64,000 nt of DNA, from the NCBI GenBank assembly GCA_023213395.1, contig CM041465.1, positions 246,581,741 through 246,645,740 on the forward strand, given 5' to 3'. This DNA comes from Cycas panzhihuaensis. Its lineage: Eukaryota > Cycadophyta. The translations under genes were made by a program, and so were the position numbers. A model generated the notes under the pieces. The model saw only the letters and a program-made list of their open reading frames with translations. It was not told the origin of the DNA and searched no databases. Shown here in pieces: positions 1 through 12,334 of the stretch (positions within the stretch are counted from its first letter, which is position 1; each line of letters starts with the position of its first letter).

Positions 1-315
1 CTGTTCTGTTACCTGTGTCACATGCTCATCAAAAGTTTCGTCAAATACATTTGGGGTATCTCCCCCATAAATAGAAATCAATAAATCCCAAACAGACTTA
101 GAAGTTGTTAATTCAGAAACTAGTGAAAAGACATCATCAGTCATAGTGCAAAATAATAAACCTAACACTTCATTGTCTTTTCTAAAATTTTCTTTAAGGC
201 TAAGGTCACATTCATGTTGTAAATACTTCAAAAGATCACATTCAATAAAGTAAGTGTGCATAGTATCATACCATAGTGAATAGTTATGACCATCAAAAAT
301 AGGGAATTGTGCCAT
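1..315 (-). CDS. Copia-type Gag, N-terminal part (element Z), cut by window edge
   Basis: The minus strand is open for 105 codons from an ATG at 315-313 to the left edge with no stop. The start MAQFPIFDGHNYSLWYD and the later motif SELTTSKSVWDLL match the DUF4219/UBN2-type Gag of plant Copia elements (family recognition from memory). Gag forms the cytoplasmic virus-like particle that packages element RNA. It resembles the Gag pieces of elements A and B further right (DNEPLALIFCTIDD and SKLTTSKSVWDTL there), so Z is related to them. The frame is intact, unlike A and B. The zinc knuckle and any pol would lie left of the window, so whether Z is autonomous cannot be judged. Confidence 0.8.
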   Translation of the reverse strand, partial: MAQFPIFDGHNYSLWYDTMHTYFIECDLLKYLQHECDLSLKENFRKDNEVLGLLFCTMTDDVFSLVSELTTSKSVWDLLISIYGGDTPNVFDETFDEHVTQVTEQ

Positions 316-1604
316 TTTGAAAGTAATTTAATCAATAAAAAAATGATATTTGAACGCAAACTTAAAAAACTTTTCACTTATGCAAGACTTGAAATAAACT
401 TTTGAGCATAAAAAGATACCAATTTCTCAAATGAGTAATGTAAATCTTCAATGTAAAAGAAACTTTTTGTATAAGAACAACTTTCCTTGAGGAAAAATAT
501 ATATTGCCTTATAAATAATTTCTGGTTCAAAACAATATAAAATGCTTGTAGAAAGATCAAGCAGAAACATGAGTAAACAAGGAAATATGAACTAGAATTT
601 TCTTTACAAATTTTTGAAAGAAGACAAGCTTGTTAGGATGTATATATATACTTAACTTTAACATATTGAAAACTATATTGAATGAGGTCAGAATAGCTTA
701 AAATTTTATCAATATGTAGATTGCTGAGATGTGAATCCAATAAAATAGACGGTTTTGAAAATGGATACCAATAAATCACGTTTTGAATGAGGCAAAGGAA
801 TGGACCTCCTTATGGAGCCTAACAGGAGCAGGGTAGGCAAAAATTACATAAAAATACTAATTAATCCTTAGAAAAGTTGAACAAATGATCAAATATTATT
901 GATGAAGTAATTAATATTCTGCCAATTGAAAATTTTGAAAGAATATATTAAACAGGTGTAAAAAAAAAAAGATTTAGGCCAATAAAATACCTCAACTTTA
1001 GCTGATTTGAAATATAAGAAAAATGTGTCAAAATATATGGAAAAATATATCACAATGAAGAGAAATGAGTCAGCTTCCCAACGGTTTGAAATGAAATCTG
1101 ATAAAAATTGTAAAAGTTATAGTGAAAAATGTAACAAGTGTCTTTATGGAGAATGTTCAAGAAATAGGCAAAAAACAACTAAATTTCTTATTTCAGTGAT
1201 TAAAATATTAGTGAGAATGAACTAAAAAAATTAAAGTAAAAAATGGGTATTAAAGTCTATATGAAGTAGATCACTATAGAAAAAATTCGGACACAAAACA
1301 GTTTACCAAAAATAAATGACAGCCAATTCTAAAACCGATTTTATTAAAAATATAAAAAACGCTGAAATTTCGAAAGTCCAATGTTAAAAAGGTCGAAACA
1401 AGGTCAAATGGGCACCAAATTGGTCTTATGACCAGTTGAAATCAATCTACGAAAAATTTCTGATCTATTGGCGCAGGTTTCGTCTGAAACTGATGAGCCA
1501 AATAGAAGTTATGGCCTCAAAAGCGCCAATAACCCTATGGAAAAAATAAAATTTTTAAAAAATAAAGTTTAAAATTGAAAAAACTTCTTTAAAAAGCGGG
1601 TCTG

Positions 1605-1690
1605 AAGATGAACTGAGCTGGGATTGAACCTAAGACCACCAGGATAATGAAAACCTCTGATGCCAGGAGGGTGAACTCGCTCGTCAGGTT
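1605..1690 (-). mobile_element. Possible tRNA-derived (SINE-head-like) fragment
   Basis: The minus strand has a perfect pol III B-box core GTTCAATCC (in AGGTTCAATCCCAGC) and, about 30 nt upstream, TGGCATCAGAGG, which is close to an A box. The spacing fits a tRNA-like promoter. No poly(A) tail or target-site duplication was found, so this is tentative. Confidence 0.3.
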
Positions 1691-1930
1691 TAAAAACAGA
1701 ACTTAAAACCTTTAAACCGAATTTTAAAAAGACATATAATAAATAATCAGATTTTAAATATAGGGTTTAATGAACCAACAACTATAATAATAAATACAAG
1801 ATTTTATGAACCGAATATAATAGTCAGGCAAAACTGAATACTCGGAAAGTATATAAAAAATGCAACGCATATAATGATACAATGCGTAAACGCCAATGGG
1901 ATAATACCACAAGGTATAATATATAAACTC

Positions 1931-2110
1931 ACAAAGCGGTAATAATGACTGAATATAAAGATGAAATGGGCAGTTACAATGGACTGCACGCCAATGAAAT
2001 AATATAATGACTGAATATAGATCAAGCAGACGCAATGACCGCATCGAATCGGAAGACCCTCGCAATAACGGAAGAACAAAGCGGTATTAATGACCGAATA
2101 TAAAGATGAA
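1931..2110 (+). repeat. Diverged direct repeat in the Z leader
   Basis: A 35-bp segment beginning ACAAAGCGGT (1931-1965) recurs at 2076-2110 with about two mismatches; both copies end AATATAAAGATGAAA. Weaker relatives of 'ATGACYGAATATA' lie between them. This suggests an eroded tandem array in the T-poor block. Confidence 0.6.
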
Positions 2111-4082
2111 AGCAGCCGCACGCAGCAAGGAGACTAATGCCCGAAGAAGATATTAACACGCAGCCACAGCCGCACGCAGCCGCCAAGAGGGCGGCCAGCG
2201 CACAAGCCGATATTAACATGCACCCCTGGTGCCGCACGCAACCAAAAGGCGGCGCCGAGGGACCCCTGCAGCAATGGCGAGCGGAAACCCGCAGAGGATT
2301 GCGAGGGGCGGAACGGCAGCGATGGCGAGCATGTAACCGTGCCAATATGTATAGCTACAATGAACGCCGAAACGAAAGCAAATAAATACAATAGCCGGAA
2401 GACGTAAAGCACGCTGAAACGAAGCAAATAAACGTAATAGTCAATGAATTGAATTGAAATGCGTGAAAGTCTAATGCCAAACAATAAACAATGTATAATG
2501 GAATGGAAAAATGACGGAACAGCATACGGCGGAAGGAGGTACAAGACAAAACTGAATGCAAGCAATAATGAAGGCGGGAGGAGACACAAGGCAAAACCGA
2601 ATGAAGATGGATATAGTAATAAAAACGAATGAGCAAGGCTGCGTATGAGCCTTAGTTGGATGCAATAAATAGTGGAAGCTGCGTATAATGAAGTAACGCA
2701 AGTAATAAACGGAGAGACTGCAATGAAGTAATAAGACGAGCGGCAATGGCAAGGCGCAGATAAAATAAGTAACAGGAAAGCAAGCCTTAGTAATACAGTA
2801 ATGAAGTGTTGGCTAACAGTAATATGTAGGCATGAGTACAGTCAATAATGAGGTCAAGGCGGCTAAAGAGCAACACGGACGTAGAGACACAAAGAGACAG
2901 GAGAGTTGGTTATATATATGCTTGTAAAATGATGCACAAATTGTAAGAAAATGGCTATAATCTTTAGCACAAAGGAGAAGTTTTAGCTAGCATGATATTT
3001 GTTGCACAGGTGATTGTACTTTCACAATAAAGACTAGATGCATGGATACAGAGTATCTTACAGGGGTGGATTGATGGACTAGGAGTCCCACCCTAGAGGC
3101 TGAGACGATATATATAAAAAATATCTATAAATTTGTATTTGAAACAAATTTTCAAATATGTTGCAGGTATATGAAAAAATATACAGAGATTTTACAGAAA
3201 TTTCTTCAAATAATAACAGTAAAACAATTTAATGGAGTAATATACTCATATAACAGAGTCACAACATTGATAAATTTTTAAATATTTTGAAGAGAATATA
3301 TCATAAAACTCTTATATATTTGTATTTGAAAATTTTCAAAGGAATTCTAAATGTAGAAATATATTGAACAAATATATAAAATGTATGTAAATTTAAAATG
3401 GAATAGAATAACCTGGAATACGCATTTGTGGTCATCTTTTGTGAAAATAAGCTTCAAAAGCTTCAATTCTGGATCTGCAATGTATTCTTCTAAAAAAAGC
3501 TAAATATACTCCAAAAATTGTAGATCTGTAGAAAACTTGAAAATATAGTTAAACAATATAATGGAAAATATAAATCTGAAATGAAATATAACAGATCTTG
3601 AACTAAATGTAACAGAAAATGCTAGAAAATCTGATACAATAAGCGGTTATAATAATGAAATTAGCGAGATCTACGAAAAACTTGATAACTTTTATATGCA
3701 GCTGATGCTCTTTTGTAAATCTGAAAAAAATATCAAAATAAGTAGACAAATAACTTGTAAACTGTCAAAATATATGATATATCTGTAAATCTAAAGAGAA
3801 AATAACTTGAATATGAGTATAAAACTTGAATATATATAACTTGCTGTTGAAAAAACTTTTGTAGATCTGCACAAATCTGAAAAATAGATCTCAATAATAT
3901 TTGTTGAACCAAAAATATAGCTCAATAATAATCAAAATCTGCTGAAAATAATATATAAAACTTGCTAAAGATTTTCAGAAAATAAATCTAGTTAATATAT
4001 ATTGCTTGTAAAAGAATCTGTTGTAGAGTGCCAGTAGATCTTGGTGCTCTTCTTCAAAGCTTCAGCAGGTCAGCAATCGCCT

Positions 4083-4094
4083 GCTCTGATACCA
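4083..4094 (-). other. Primer-binding site of Z (initiator Met tRNA)
   Basis: The minus strand reads TGGTATCAGAGC, the classic plant initiator-Met tRNA 3'-end complement, 2 nt inside the LTR. It sets the element's orientation. Confidence 0.85.
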
Positions 4095-4096
4095 AA

Positions 4097-4502
4097 TGAA
4101 GGAACAAATATGCTTGCAAACTAACATGTTAGAACATATATCAAATAAGTATAAACTAGTATTGCATTAATACAGCAATGTATCACCATTACAATAGCAT
4201 AAACACATGAGAGCCTTGTTGTTCAATCCATTGTAGTAGAATGAGTATTACAAATCTTCCTCAAAAGTAGGTGGTGTCTAAAGACACCAGGGTTGTACAC
4301 CACTTAACATTTATAGTTTGGGGGAGGAGGGAAACTCCTCAACCCCTGAATTCAAATTAATAATAAAATAATACTAGCTTGACTCAAATGAAACTAACTC
4401 AACACATTAACTTACCTTGACATTTTGAGCATCACATGTCTAAATTGAGGTGCACAATCCTGGTAGGTAAGAGGGAGTTGAGTGATGACATTACACCCAA
4501 CA
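4097..4502 (-). repeat. 5' LTR of element Z
   Basis: On the minus strand it begins TGTTGGGTGTAATG and ends TCCTTCA, the TG...CA termini of an LTR, about 406 bp. It is followed after 2 nt by a Met-tRNA primer site. A TATA box TATAAATG lies at 4315-4308. Two strong inverted repeats flank that TATA box: GAGGAG/CTCCTC (4324-4329 with 4335-4340, extended by GGGG/CCCC) and TGGTGTCT/AGACACCA (4272-4279 with 4282-4289). The same two-hairpin layout recurs in the LTRs of A and B. Confidence 0.75.
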
Positions 4503-5102
4503 ATTAAAACATAATATTTAATGTTGGTTCATGTATTTGGTTAAGTATTCCCTTTAACTCTCATAAGTATTTTTTATTATATTATTAACATATGTGCATG
4601 TAAAGCACACCTATTCATGTAAGCATCCCATTGATGGACATAAGGATTCTTGTATCCTATTGGTCAAATATATTATAAGTATATATTCATGTATAATATG
4701 ATAATTTAGAAGGCAATCATTTTCCCACATCCTTGTTATATTATGTTTTATACATATATTATCTTTCATTTATTTTATTTATCATTTTATCATTTTAATA
4801 CCTCATACTTATATCATAGTTTCCATTTATAATTTTACTGTGATTTCAAAGACAATCTTTGAATCTATGTTTTAACAAACTCTACTTTGGATACTAGAAT
4901 TTTTCTATTTTGTGAATCTTTTAATCTAACTAAATAAAAAAATATAAAAGATATTTAGAATGGAATGATTTAAGATAGATCCTAAATCATAAGGTGGAAT
5001 GACCTAATGATATGAAGTTTGTATTAGAATTTATAATTGCACTTTGATACTATATTAAAGATGTAGAGTATAACGTAGTAGAATTATAATATAAAAAATT
5101 AA
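4503..5102. other. AT-rich interval, nothing identified
   Basis: Very AT-rich sequence between the Z LTR and the probable solo LTR. No ORF, RNA gene or repeat boundary could be supported. Confidence 0.5.
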
Positions 5103-5529
5103 TGTTAGAATAATCTCATAAGTTATGTACACATAATGAATAACATGAATTAATAGTAAATAACATCACAAAGCATGCACCAAGCATTCACCACAAAAGA
5201 CACAATATATTTATATATGGAAAATCTAATATAGAAAAAATTGAGATAAGGTGGAGTTTGGAACTCCACTTAATGATCAAAATGAATACATCTCTAGGTC
5301 TTAGAATTTTCTTTTAAGTTCTCAAGTGGTATATATATCTATTTATATCAATATTCACCTCATGAGTAGCCTGTAATGTCTCTTGAGTCATCACATCATC
5401 TAATAGTATATAATCCTAGATACGTATACCTTTTATATATCTCATTGTATGTGAATGGTAGGATTATATATATGTCACATTGCACTAATATTAAATATTA
5501 CATATGTGATTAAATTACATATTCTAATA
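5103..5529 (-). repeat. Probable solo LTR
   Basis: On the minus strand it begins TATTAGAATATG (a TG-to-TA form of TGTTAG) and ends CTAACA, giving an LTR-like unit of about 427 bp. A strong TATA box ATATATAAAAGG lies at 5440-5429, correctly placed for an LTR promoter. It also carries a GTGGAGTT/AACTCCAC hairpin near 5270. Flanks ATTAA and GTTGG do not match, so no target-site duplication supports it. Confidence 0.4.
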
Positions 5530-6212
5530 GTTGGTTATCTAAACCAATAGAAAAAGTCAGTTTCAAGGTAGGTGGAAGTAGTTAATAGGAAGAAAGTGGG
5601 GTCGTAAGGGGGGTCTAACTTCTTCATATGATATTTATTTTTGACTTATGACTACTTGGTTCATATCTACTTGAAAAGGTCTATGTAATAGAGTAAGAGT
5701 GAATAAGTTTTGTAATTAAGAATAAAGTTAAAAATATAAAATATATTAATGATATAAAAAATGATAAAGGTAAAAGGGGTTTAAAACATAAGTATAATTG
5801 TCAAGTACTTAGCCTATAAAATTATAACTTCAGAAAATGAAATGAGTGTGAAGTATATAATCGTATTTTATATTCTTTTTCCATCATTAATATAGGGGGA
5901 ATACAATATACAAATGTAAACCAAGCTAACTAGATGGTAAATCAAATATATTATAATACAAATGATAAGGAAATACAAGCAGTTAAATATAACATGAAGT
6001 AAATAAGAGGTAGGAAATATATATCTAACTGTTAAAGAAAGAAATCATACTTATTTATTTTAGATTAAGTTCTATTGGGGTCCAAAATTAAAGAAACACA
6101 TTCTCATTAATAGTGCTTCTTAATATAGTGTGAAGAGGACTAACTGTATGCAATCTCAAGTTTATTTATGAAATTTGTTGGTAGTTGTTAATACTTGTTA
6201 GGTTTTAGCATC
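5530..6212. other. AT-rich interval, nothing identified
   Basis: Short low-complexity DNA up to the insertion site of element A. No coding or RNA feature was recognised. Confidence 0.5.
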
Positions 6213-6217
6213 CATAT

Positions 6218-6511
6218 TATTAGGTTAATGTTCATCACCTAATGTTTACATTGCGAGTGTGCACGCCACTAGAGTAGTTACGGTAAATTTATTTTAATGC
6301 TTTATTTATTTTTTATATTATTTTGAATTGAGGTTAAGGTGGGCTATCGCTCACCTCCTGAATATAATTCTAGGTCTCAAAACCCTAGTGTTTATCAACA
6401 CCACCAACGTATTATAAGTTTCATAATGTTTTCAAGATGGATTGAATATAAATTGAATATGGATTGAATAATCATTTGCACCTACTCCACTCTTATCTCC
6501 ATTATTCTTCA
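6218..6511 (+). repeat. 5' LTR of element A
   Basis: About 294 bp, TATTAGGTTAATG...TTCTTCA; the first dinucleotide is TA, where the 3' copy has TG. It contains the hairpins AGGTGGGC/GCTCACCT (6337-6344 with 6349-6356) and GTGTT/AACAC (6388-6392 with 6397-6401). Confidence 0.85.
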
Positions 6512-6513
6512 TA

Positions 6514-6526
6514 TGGTATCAGAGCC
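6514..6526 (+). other. Primer-binding site of A
   Basis: TGGTATCAGAGCC, a perfect plant initiator-Met tRNA primer site, 2 nt after the 5' LTR. Confidence 0.9.
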
Positions 6527-9000
6527 TCATATACGATATTTGGTATTAAAGTGAGCTAACAACAAGTTTAAATTTAATATTTATTCATTTTCTAATATTA
6601 TTTCAATAGTTTGTATAGTATTTTATTGAAATATTTAATTATTTTCATCTATAAGCTTCAATTCTTCAAAGTTCCTTCAGATTTTTGTAGCCATTACTAT
6701 CATGCACAACCCAACATATATTTGGAGTGCATATACTTTGATTTTATCAAGTTTTATAAAGTTATTTAATCAATTTTCTTAAGGTTCCTGCCTTCTTCCT
6801 GAGCTTCGACAAGCTGGTGCTCTCCCCTTAGCCCATGAAACCTTATCACATGACTACCCATTGGAATCCTTGGTAAACCAGCTTTGCAACGCAACTAATA
6901 GATCAAAAATTTGTTGTCTCTACGCAGAGATCTACCTCCTAAAAATTCAGCTACTCACTCTGGCCAATGAAACCCCATTGCTCCTCTTCTTATTTATTCA
7001 TTTCTCTTTTATTTTTCACTAAACTTCTTTCAGAACTTGGATGTAGGTCTTTAAGAACTGAACGAAGCTATCTCAGTCCATTTATGTGCTCTGTATGGGT
7101 TGTATGACCTCCTAGTGCCTGTGCGCCTCCCACAGTTGTCCTACCTTGAAAATCTCTATTTGGATTGATTTTTCTCTAGATTTCTTCTACATAATCCTTT
7201 ATTGGATTTATAGTACACCCCTCCCCTCCCCACCCCTACATCATATTTCAAGATAATTCTTAATCATTTTCTATTACTTCTGATCATTTCTTTATCTATG
7301 AGTTTATCTATTTTTGCGCAGGATGTATAGATCATAAAATTTTATTTTGTTATTGATTTTAAACCTTAGTAAGATTTAATTAAAGTGTATTTTATATTTT
7401 TTAAGTTTTCCCACTTTTCCTGTAGCCCTTAGTCACCAATTTAAGCTATATAACCTCTTACTATAGTAGTAAAAGGAGCTTTTTTATTAAAAATTAGTTA
7501 TTTATTAATATTTTTCAATCTAAAGGGGACTAACTGCTTTGTATGGCTTTTGGTTTCAGTCAGTCCTCCTCTGTAGAGCAACAACTAGTTCTATTCATCA
7601 TTTAAGCATCTAGTGGCCTTAATTCAAAGGGGCTTAACCCCCCCCCCCTCTCCTCTTCTCGTTTTGATGCCCTAAAGAGGTCCCCACATAGTTTCAGTTA
7701 TAACTTTTAATCCAGGAGTATGTTTTCTAAACGGTTGGATCCATCAAAAAGATATTTTGATTGTCTACATATTAAAATAGGTTTTGATGAGTTTTGAAGT
7801 TCTTTTATAGGGTTTTATGGCTAGTAAACTCACAGCTTTTGTTTGACCCTAGTTTGACTTATTTTCAAATATATTCAGCTATTTTTTCATTCTAACTTGG
7901 TATACTTACTAAATATTAAGCTGCTAATCTATTTTTGATAATTTTTTATCTATTTTAGAGGCTCATAACTAAATTTTGTAGCTATTTATCCCTACTTTGT
8001 CCTCTTAAAAAGAAGAAGCCCTTTTGGAAATAAATGCTTCAAACTAGTGTACTCAAACTCTTTATAACTCTGTTATAAACTACTACTTTATCTTTTAGTT
8101 CATAAACTTAATTTTAGAGCTCATTTAAAGCATATTTTCTACTTATTTAAGGTTATTTTACCTCTTTCAAGCATTCACCTAAAGGTATATTCAAAGTCAA
8201 ACAAAGGAGTATATTTCAAGGTTATATTCATAGCATACCTTACATTTTTTCTCTAAATTAAAAGGAGCTCATATAGAAGAATATTTATTGTTCATTTATT
8301 CTTAGTGTTTTCATCTATATAGTGAAATAAATAAAATGCATATTTTTCTCTTTTCTAACTCTCTATTAAGTTTACTTTTAAAACATCTATTAAAGTCTCT
8401 TTTATTATATTTAAAGGTGCATATAGATTGCATATGTTGCATAGTATTATTTAAAAGTACTTTATCCCCTTTTAAAGCTTGTTTAAATCCTTATGGAGGT
8501 TTATTTTATAAGAGCATTCATTGAATTCAATTTAAAAGGATATACCTTTTTATTACTAAGTCATTTTTTCATTGATTAAGAAGGCATTTATTTAAAGTTC
8601 ATGTATATTTCAAGTTATTTTTTAACTCATTAGTAAAGCATCTTTAAAGTTGATTTAAAGTCATTTCTATTGTACTTAAAGCTCAAATAAGATACATTAC
8701 ATTACATAATTATAAGCTTATTTCATAGACTTTTATCTTTTAAGGTTCACCTATATCATTTTGAAAGGATCACTCGTTGTATATTTGCTTCATTTTAAAG
8801 GAGAACATTTATCTTGCATTATTTTTATTTAAAAAGAGATATACTTTTCATCTCATTACTTAATTACCTTCTTTTCATTTAATTAAGAATGAATCCTATT
8901 GAAAGATCATGTGAAAGGAGATTTATTGCATATTTTAAATTATTTTCTCATTAGATGCTAAAAGGAATCTTATGTGATTACTAAGATCATAGTGTTTATA
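6527..9000 (+). other. Non-coding leader of element A
   Basis: About 2.5 kb with no ORF worth reporting. The second half (about 7.5-9.0 kb) is recognisably homologous to 13.07-14.18 kb in element B, for example the shared block around 'TATAACTTTTAATC' and the many 'TTTAAAGG' words. Homology between two independent insertions shows that the leader is an original part of the family. A C9 run at about 7640-7648 is the only simple repeat. Confidence 0.6.
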
Positions 9001-9229
9001 ATGACAACTTATCTAGATGATATGATAATTTCTATATTTAATGGCGCTAAGTTTTCACTTTAGAAAAAATTGATAAAAATACTCCTTATCATGAAAAATC
9101 TGTGGAATTATATGAATGATGATTACCATGACTCAAGTATCAATTCTACTTTAGAGAAAAAAATAAATATTTAAAGAAAATATGGAAAAGGATAATGAGC
9201 CTTTAGCCTTAATTTTTTGTACAATAGAT
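9001..9229 (+). pseudogene. Gag of A, segment 1 (before insertion B)
   Basis: Starts ATG ACA ACT TAT and reads MTTYLDDMIISIFNGAKFSL, then an in-frame TAG where Trp or Gln is expected in this Gag family. It continues in broken frame to NDEPLALIFC just before the B insertion. The UBN2-type Gag is inferred from its match to the equivalent reading frame of B and to Z. Stop codons and frameshifts make it non-functional. Confidence 0.65.
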
Positions 9230-9552
9230 TGTTAGGGTTAATATTCACCACCTAGCATTACATTAAGAATATGCAAGCTGCACACACCTTCATGGTAAGT
9301 ATTATTTTATTGCAATTTGATTATTATTTATATTATTTTGAATTCAAGTTTGAGGAGGACTCCCACCCTCCTCCCGAATATTTAATCTTTAGGCTTAAAA
9401 CCCTAGTGTTTATTAACACCATCTCTATTATAACTTGTTATCTTGAGTAAATATAGATTACATATATTATATTCTATGTGTATTCACAATATCAATATGG
9501 ATTGATTTATATTGTTCACTACTTAGCTCTGGTTTCTATGTTACATTCTACA
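9230..9552 (+). repeat. 5' LTR of element B
   Basis: TGTTAGGGTTAATATTCACC...TTACATTCTACA, 323 bp. It contains hairpins GAGGAGG/CCTCCTC (9352-9358 with 9367-9373) and GTGTT/AACAC (9406-9410 with 9415-9419). Confidence 0.85.
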
Positions 9553-9554
9553 TT

Positions 9555-9567
9555 TGTTATCAGAGCT
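9555..9567 (+). other. Primer-binding site of B
   Basis: TGTTATCAGAGCT, one or two substitutions from the initiator-Met primer site, 2 nt after the LTR. Confidence 0.75.
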
Positions 9568-10689
9568 CTTAGGTTGGTTGATATTTGATTATACAGATCT
9601 ACCTCCTCATACGCTCAATAAAAGTACAATATATGACTGCTTATTACATTCCTAGTAACCTCATCTACTCAATGAAGAAAATGGTTTGGAATTTCATCCT
9701 CTTTGAAAGGAGATCTAACTCTTGGAAATATGTCATTATGTCTTCATTTGACTATTGTTTATGTCTCTCATTAGCCTATTAAAATTAGTATTACCTTCAT
9801 CTGTATTTTTTATTCTAATCTTGGTATGCTACTAAGGCAGGAAAAGAAAATTCCATGTTGCATTCTATTTTATGGATAATATTTAATCATATTTAATTTA
9901 GAAAGACTACTTTTCTATGATAATACTTTGAGAAAGTTTCTTTGCTGCTCTATTTTTTAAGAACTTTTCATAGATCTTTCACAAATCTTAGCACGAGTGC
10001 AATCCTGACTTGCTAGGAACATGAACTGCACTAGTAAGAGTATAACTTTAATTTGATAGAGGTGGGACCAATCCCAAATTGTATCAAGTCTAAAGGATTT
10101 GGATTGCAGATTTTTCTTGCATTAAAGCCATTTCTTTACATGGTCACGTCTTATGCAACACTCACTTGCTCTCATTTTTTTATTATTTTTATATATACCC
10201 TTTTTGTTCATTGGGAATCTCCATGATCATTCGGTGTGCCCCTCTAATTAATTTATGCCCAAGTTTCTGTTAGTCTCCATTACATTTTATATTTCTCTAT
10301 GCTTTATGCTCTTTGTATGCTTCCTCTGCTTGCTGCCTCTGCGTGGAAAAGGGATCTCTGCAAGCGGCAAATGGAACGGAGATTTTATAGGATCCAAACA
10401 CTCTTTATATGATCCAGAAGGTCCTCAATGAATATGTAGTACCCTATAATCTAAAGACATGGCTCGTCTCACCCATATATAGTATACAATTTAGAGGAAC
10501 ACTTAATTAAATTCGTCAATGTTTCCATTAACCACAGATTACAAGCTTGCCATGGAGACTAATCCGCATATCAATATCCATCTACTCCTCATGGAGATCT
10601 ATGCCTCCAGATTCCATTATCATTTGGAGCATGTTCTTCCCCTTTTTCTTTTACTTATTTAATGATTTTTTTTGTGAAAATATATATAT

Positions 10690-10934
10690 TATTAAGTGAT
10701 TTATCTTGGCACCACCTAGTGGAAGGGATTCGATTAATTTTTAATCGTGATTTAACCAATTTTTTCCCATTTATTCGTTGTCAGTTAAAAGGTGTGTGGT
10801 TCTTGTGAAATTTATATGTTTTTTCAAATGTTTTATAAAAATTAAATTAAATTTAATAAAATTTGAGTTTCTGGCATGCAGCTTAGTTTTATCCCCCTCT
10901 GCTTCTATTTTTTTGTCACGTTGAGCCTCCATAG
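10690..10934 (+). repeat. 245-bp direct repeat, left copy
   Basis: From TTATTAAGTGATTTATC to TTGAGCCTCCATA this segment recurs at 12728-12973 with only a few mismatches. The repeated block contains a possible TG...CA core (TGATTTATC...GCCTCCA) but no primer site follows. It could be a small LTR pair or a tandem segmental duplication. Confidence 0.75.
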
Positions 10935-12334
10935 CATAAAGAAGTTAGACACAAATATCTCTAAAAACCCTAGCTACTGCATGATAAGAGATTCTTATGA
11001 AGTCAATGAGTTACCTATCGTAGAGGAAGAAAATTTGTCTATAACAAAGACTAGTTGATGTTGCTAAATTCTAGAAGAGTCGATTGCCATAAAAGAGTTC
11101 ACTGTTGTCTCTTTAAGATGCAACTGCATGCCTGAAAGATTGTCCATAACAGAAAGGAGATCTCCCCTTGGCAGGGCATGTGAAGTTGACCACTGCGGAT
11201 TAAACAAAGAATTTTCTAGTGAACATCGCCACAATCGTATAAAACCCAGTTATTGTGGTAACAAACTGTCATCAAGATCAACAATTAAATCTCTTGCCAT
11301 CACTATTGGAAAACTGAACAGTGTCGAAAACATTGTGCAACTATGTTGGGTTACGGGCCACCATATTATTTAGGGTTTCAAGTAATCTAAGAGAAAATGA
11401 ACTCCACACCGTCAGGGGTTTTAACATCAAAGACAGTCACTGCAAAAATCATGTGAAGAGAATAGTAGAGGCATCAGATAGACATTGAATGTCTACACAT
11501 ACGACCCAATGGGCCTAACCTATACTTCTGGTCAATCTGGAGAATCAAAAGGTCACCATAGGGTCGTGGCGACCATTGAACCATAGACGGTAAGCGAGTT
11601 GCACATGGTTAGTGAATTATCCACACCAAACAAACAAACTAAAGACAAAACATGGACTACAATATAACCTTATTGTTGTGTTCAAATCGAATGGTTTGTA
11701 CTACACTCAGACAAATTTAATCCCGCATAATTGGTCGATTACTAAAAACATAGCAGCCTTTTCTTTGCCCTAGACTCTCGAAGTCTGAAAGCAATCATAA
11801 TTTGTCCTCTTCTAGGAGCTCAAAGATACTTGGAAGAAGAAATCATTGCAAGTGTGCGCAGGTAAATTCCTTAGGGTAATTTTTTTTCAGAGTTCTGAGC
11901 TAAATTATATTGTTTAGGGATCCGTTTTAAAATCCGCAGATGTCAAATTGGTTAGGGCAGATTTAATTATTTTTGCAAAGTCAAATTTGGATTAAATCAG
12001 GTTGTAACCCGATTTGTGGTCCGCTAGCCCCTAACAGTTAAGCCCTAATCTTATAGAGCCTTAATATGACCAGTTGTTATCCTGTTAAAAGGGCTAAAGT
12101 CTTAACAACTTTAATTGACTTTCCTAAAGAACTCATGTTACCGTTTTTGCAATCTCTCCTCAACCAGGCATTCGATTGTCAACCCATTTGATTTGTCGAA
12201 ATCCATATTCAAAGTACTACAGACTGGAGCATGATTTGAGGTATTTTATTGCCAGTGTAATGAAGTTATTTCAGCTTGAAGTGGATGGATGAATCTTGTG
12301 TAATGCACTCTTGATCAACTCATTCTTACATATC

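Larger units (their letters stand above)
316..4082 (-). other. Long non-coding leader of element Z
   Basis: I see no credible coding region in these 3.8 kb. Open stretches around 1.75-2.75 kb are a by-product of very low T content on the plus strand. Notable pieces: a 9-bp inverted repeat TATTGGCGC/GCGCCAATA (1466-1474 with 1523-1531), a tRNA-like fragment near 1.61-1.69 kb, and a diverged direct repeat at 1.93-2.11 kb. The part from 2.9 to 4.06 kb is AT-rich and featureless apart from frequent TAGATCT/AAATCTG words. Confidence 0.5.
1..4502 (-). mobile_element. LTR retrotransposon Z (Copia type), 5' part
   Basis: Reading on the minus strand: LTR 4502-4097, primer-binding site 4094-4083, a leader of about 3.8 kb, then gag starting at 315. 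The element runs off the left edge, so its 3' LTR and target-site duplication cannot be checked; the 5 bp outside the 5' LTR are ATTAA (4503-4507). The leader is very long for a Copia element and has no convincing ORF. It contains a T-poor stretch (about 1.75-2.9 kb) and a tRNA-like fragment, so it may include older insertions. Confidence 0.75.

Noticed and set aside
1612-1690. True tRNA gene
   Set aside because: Only box-like motifs match; the acceptor and anticodon stems do not fold convincingly.
1754-2752. Several overlapping open frames of 90-150 codons on the minus strand
   Set aside because: They overlap in all frames and arise from low T content on the plus strand; translations are low-complexity with no domain.
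5098-5534. Target-site duplication for the probable solo LTR
   Set aside because: Flanks ATTAA and GTTGG do not match; ATTAA next to the Z LTR is taken as coincidence.
11128-11373. 81-codon plus-strand open frame in the B leader
   Set aside because: Plausible composition, but no domain, no homologous stretch in A and no splice context; left as unsupported.
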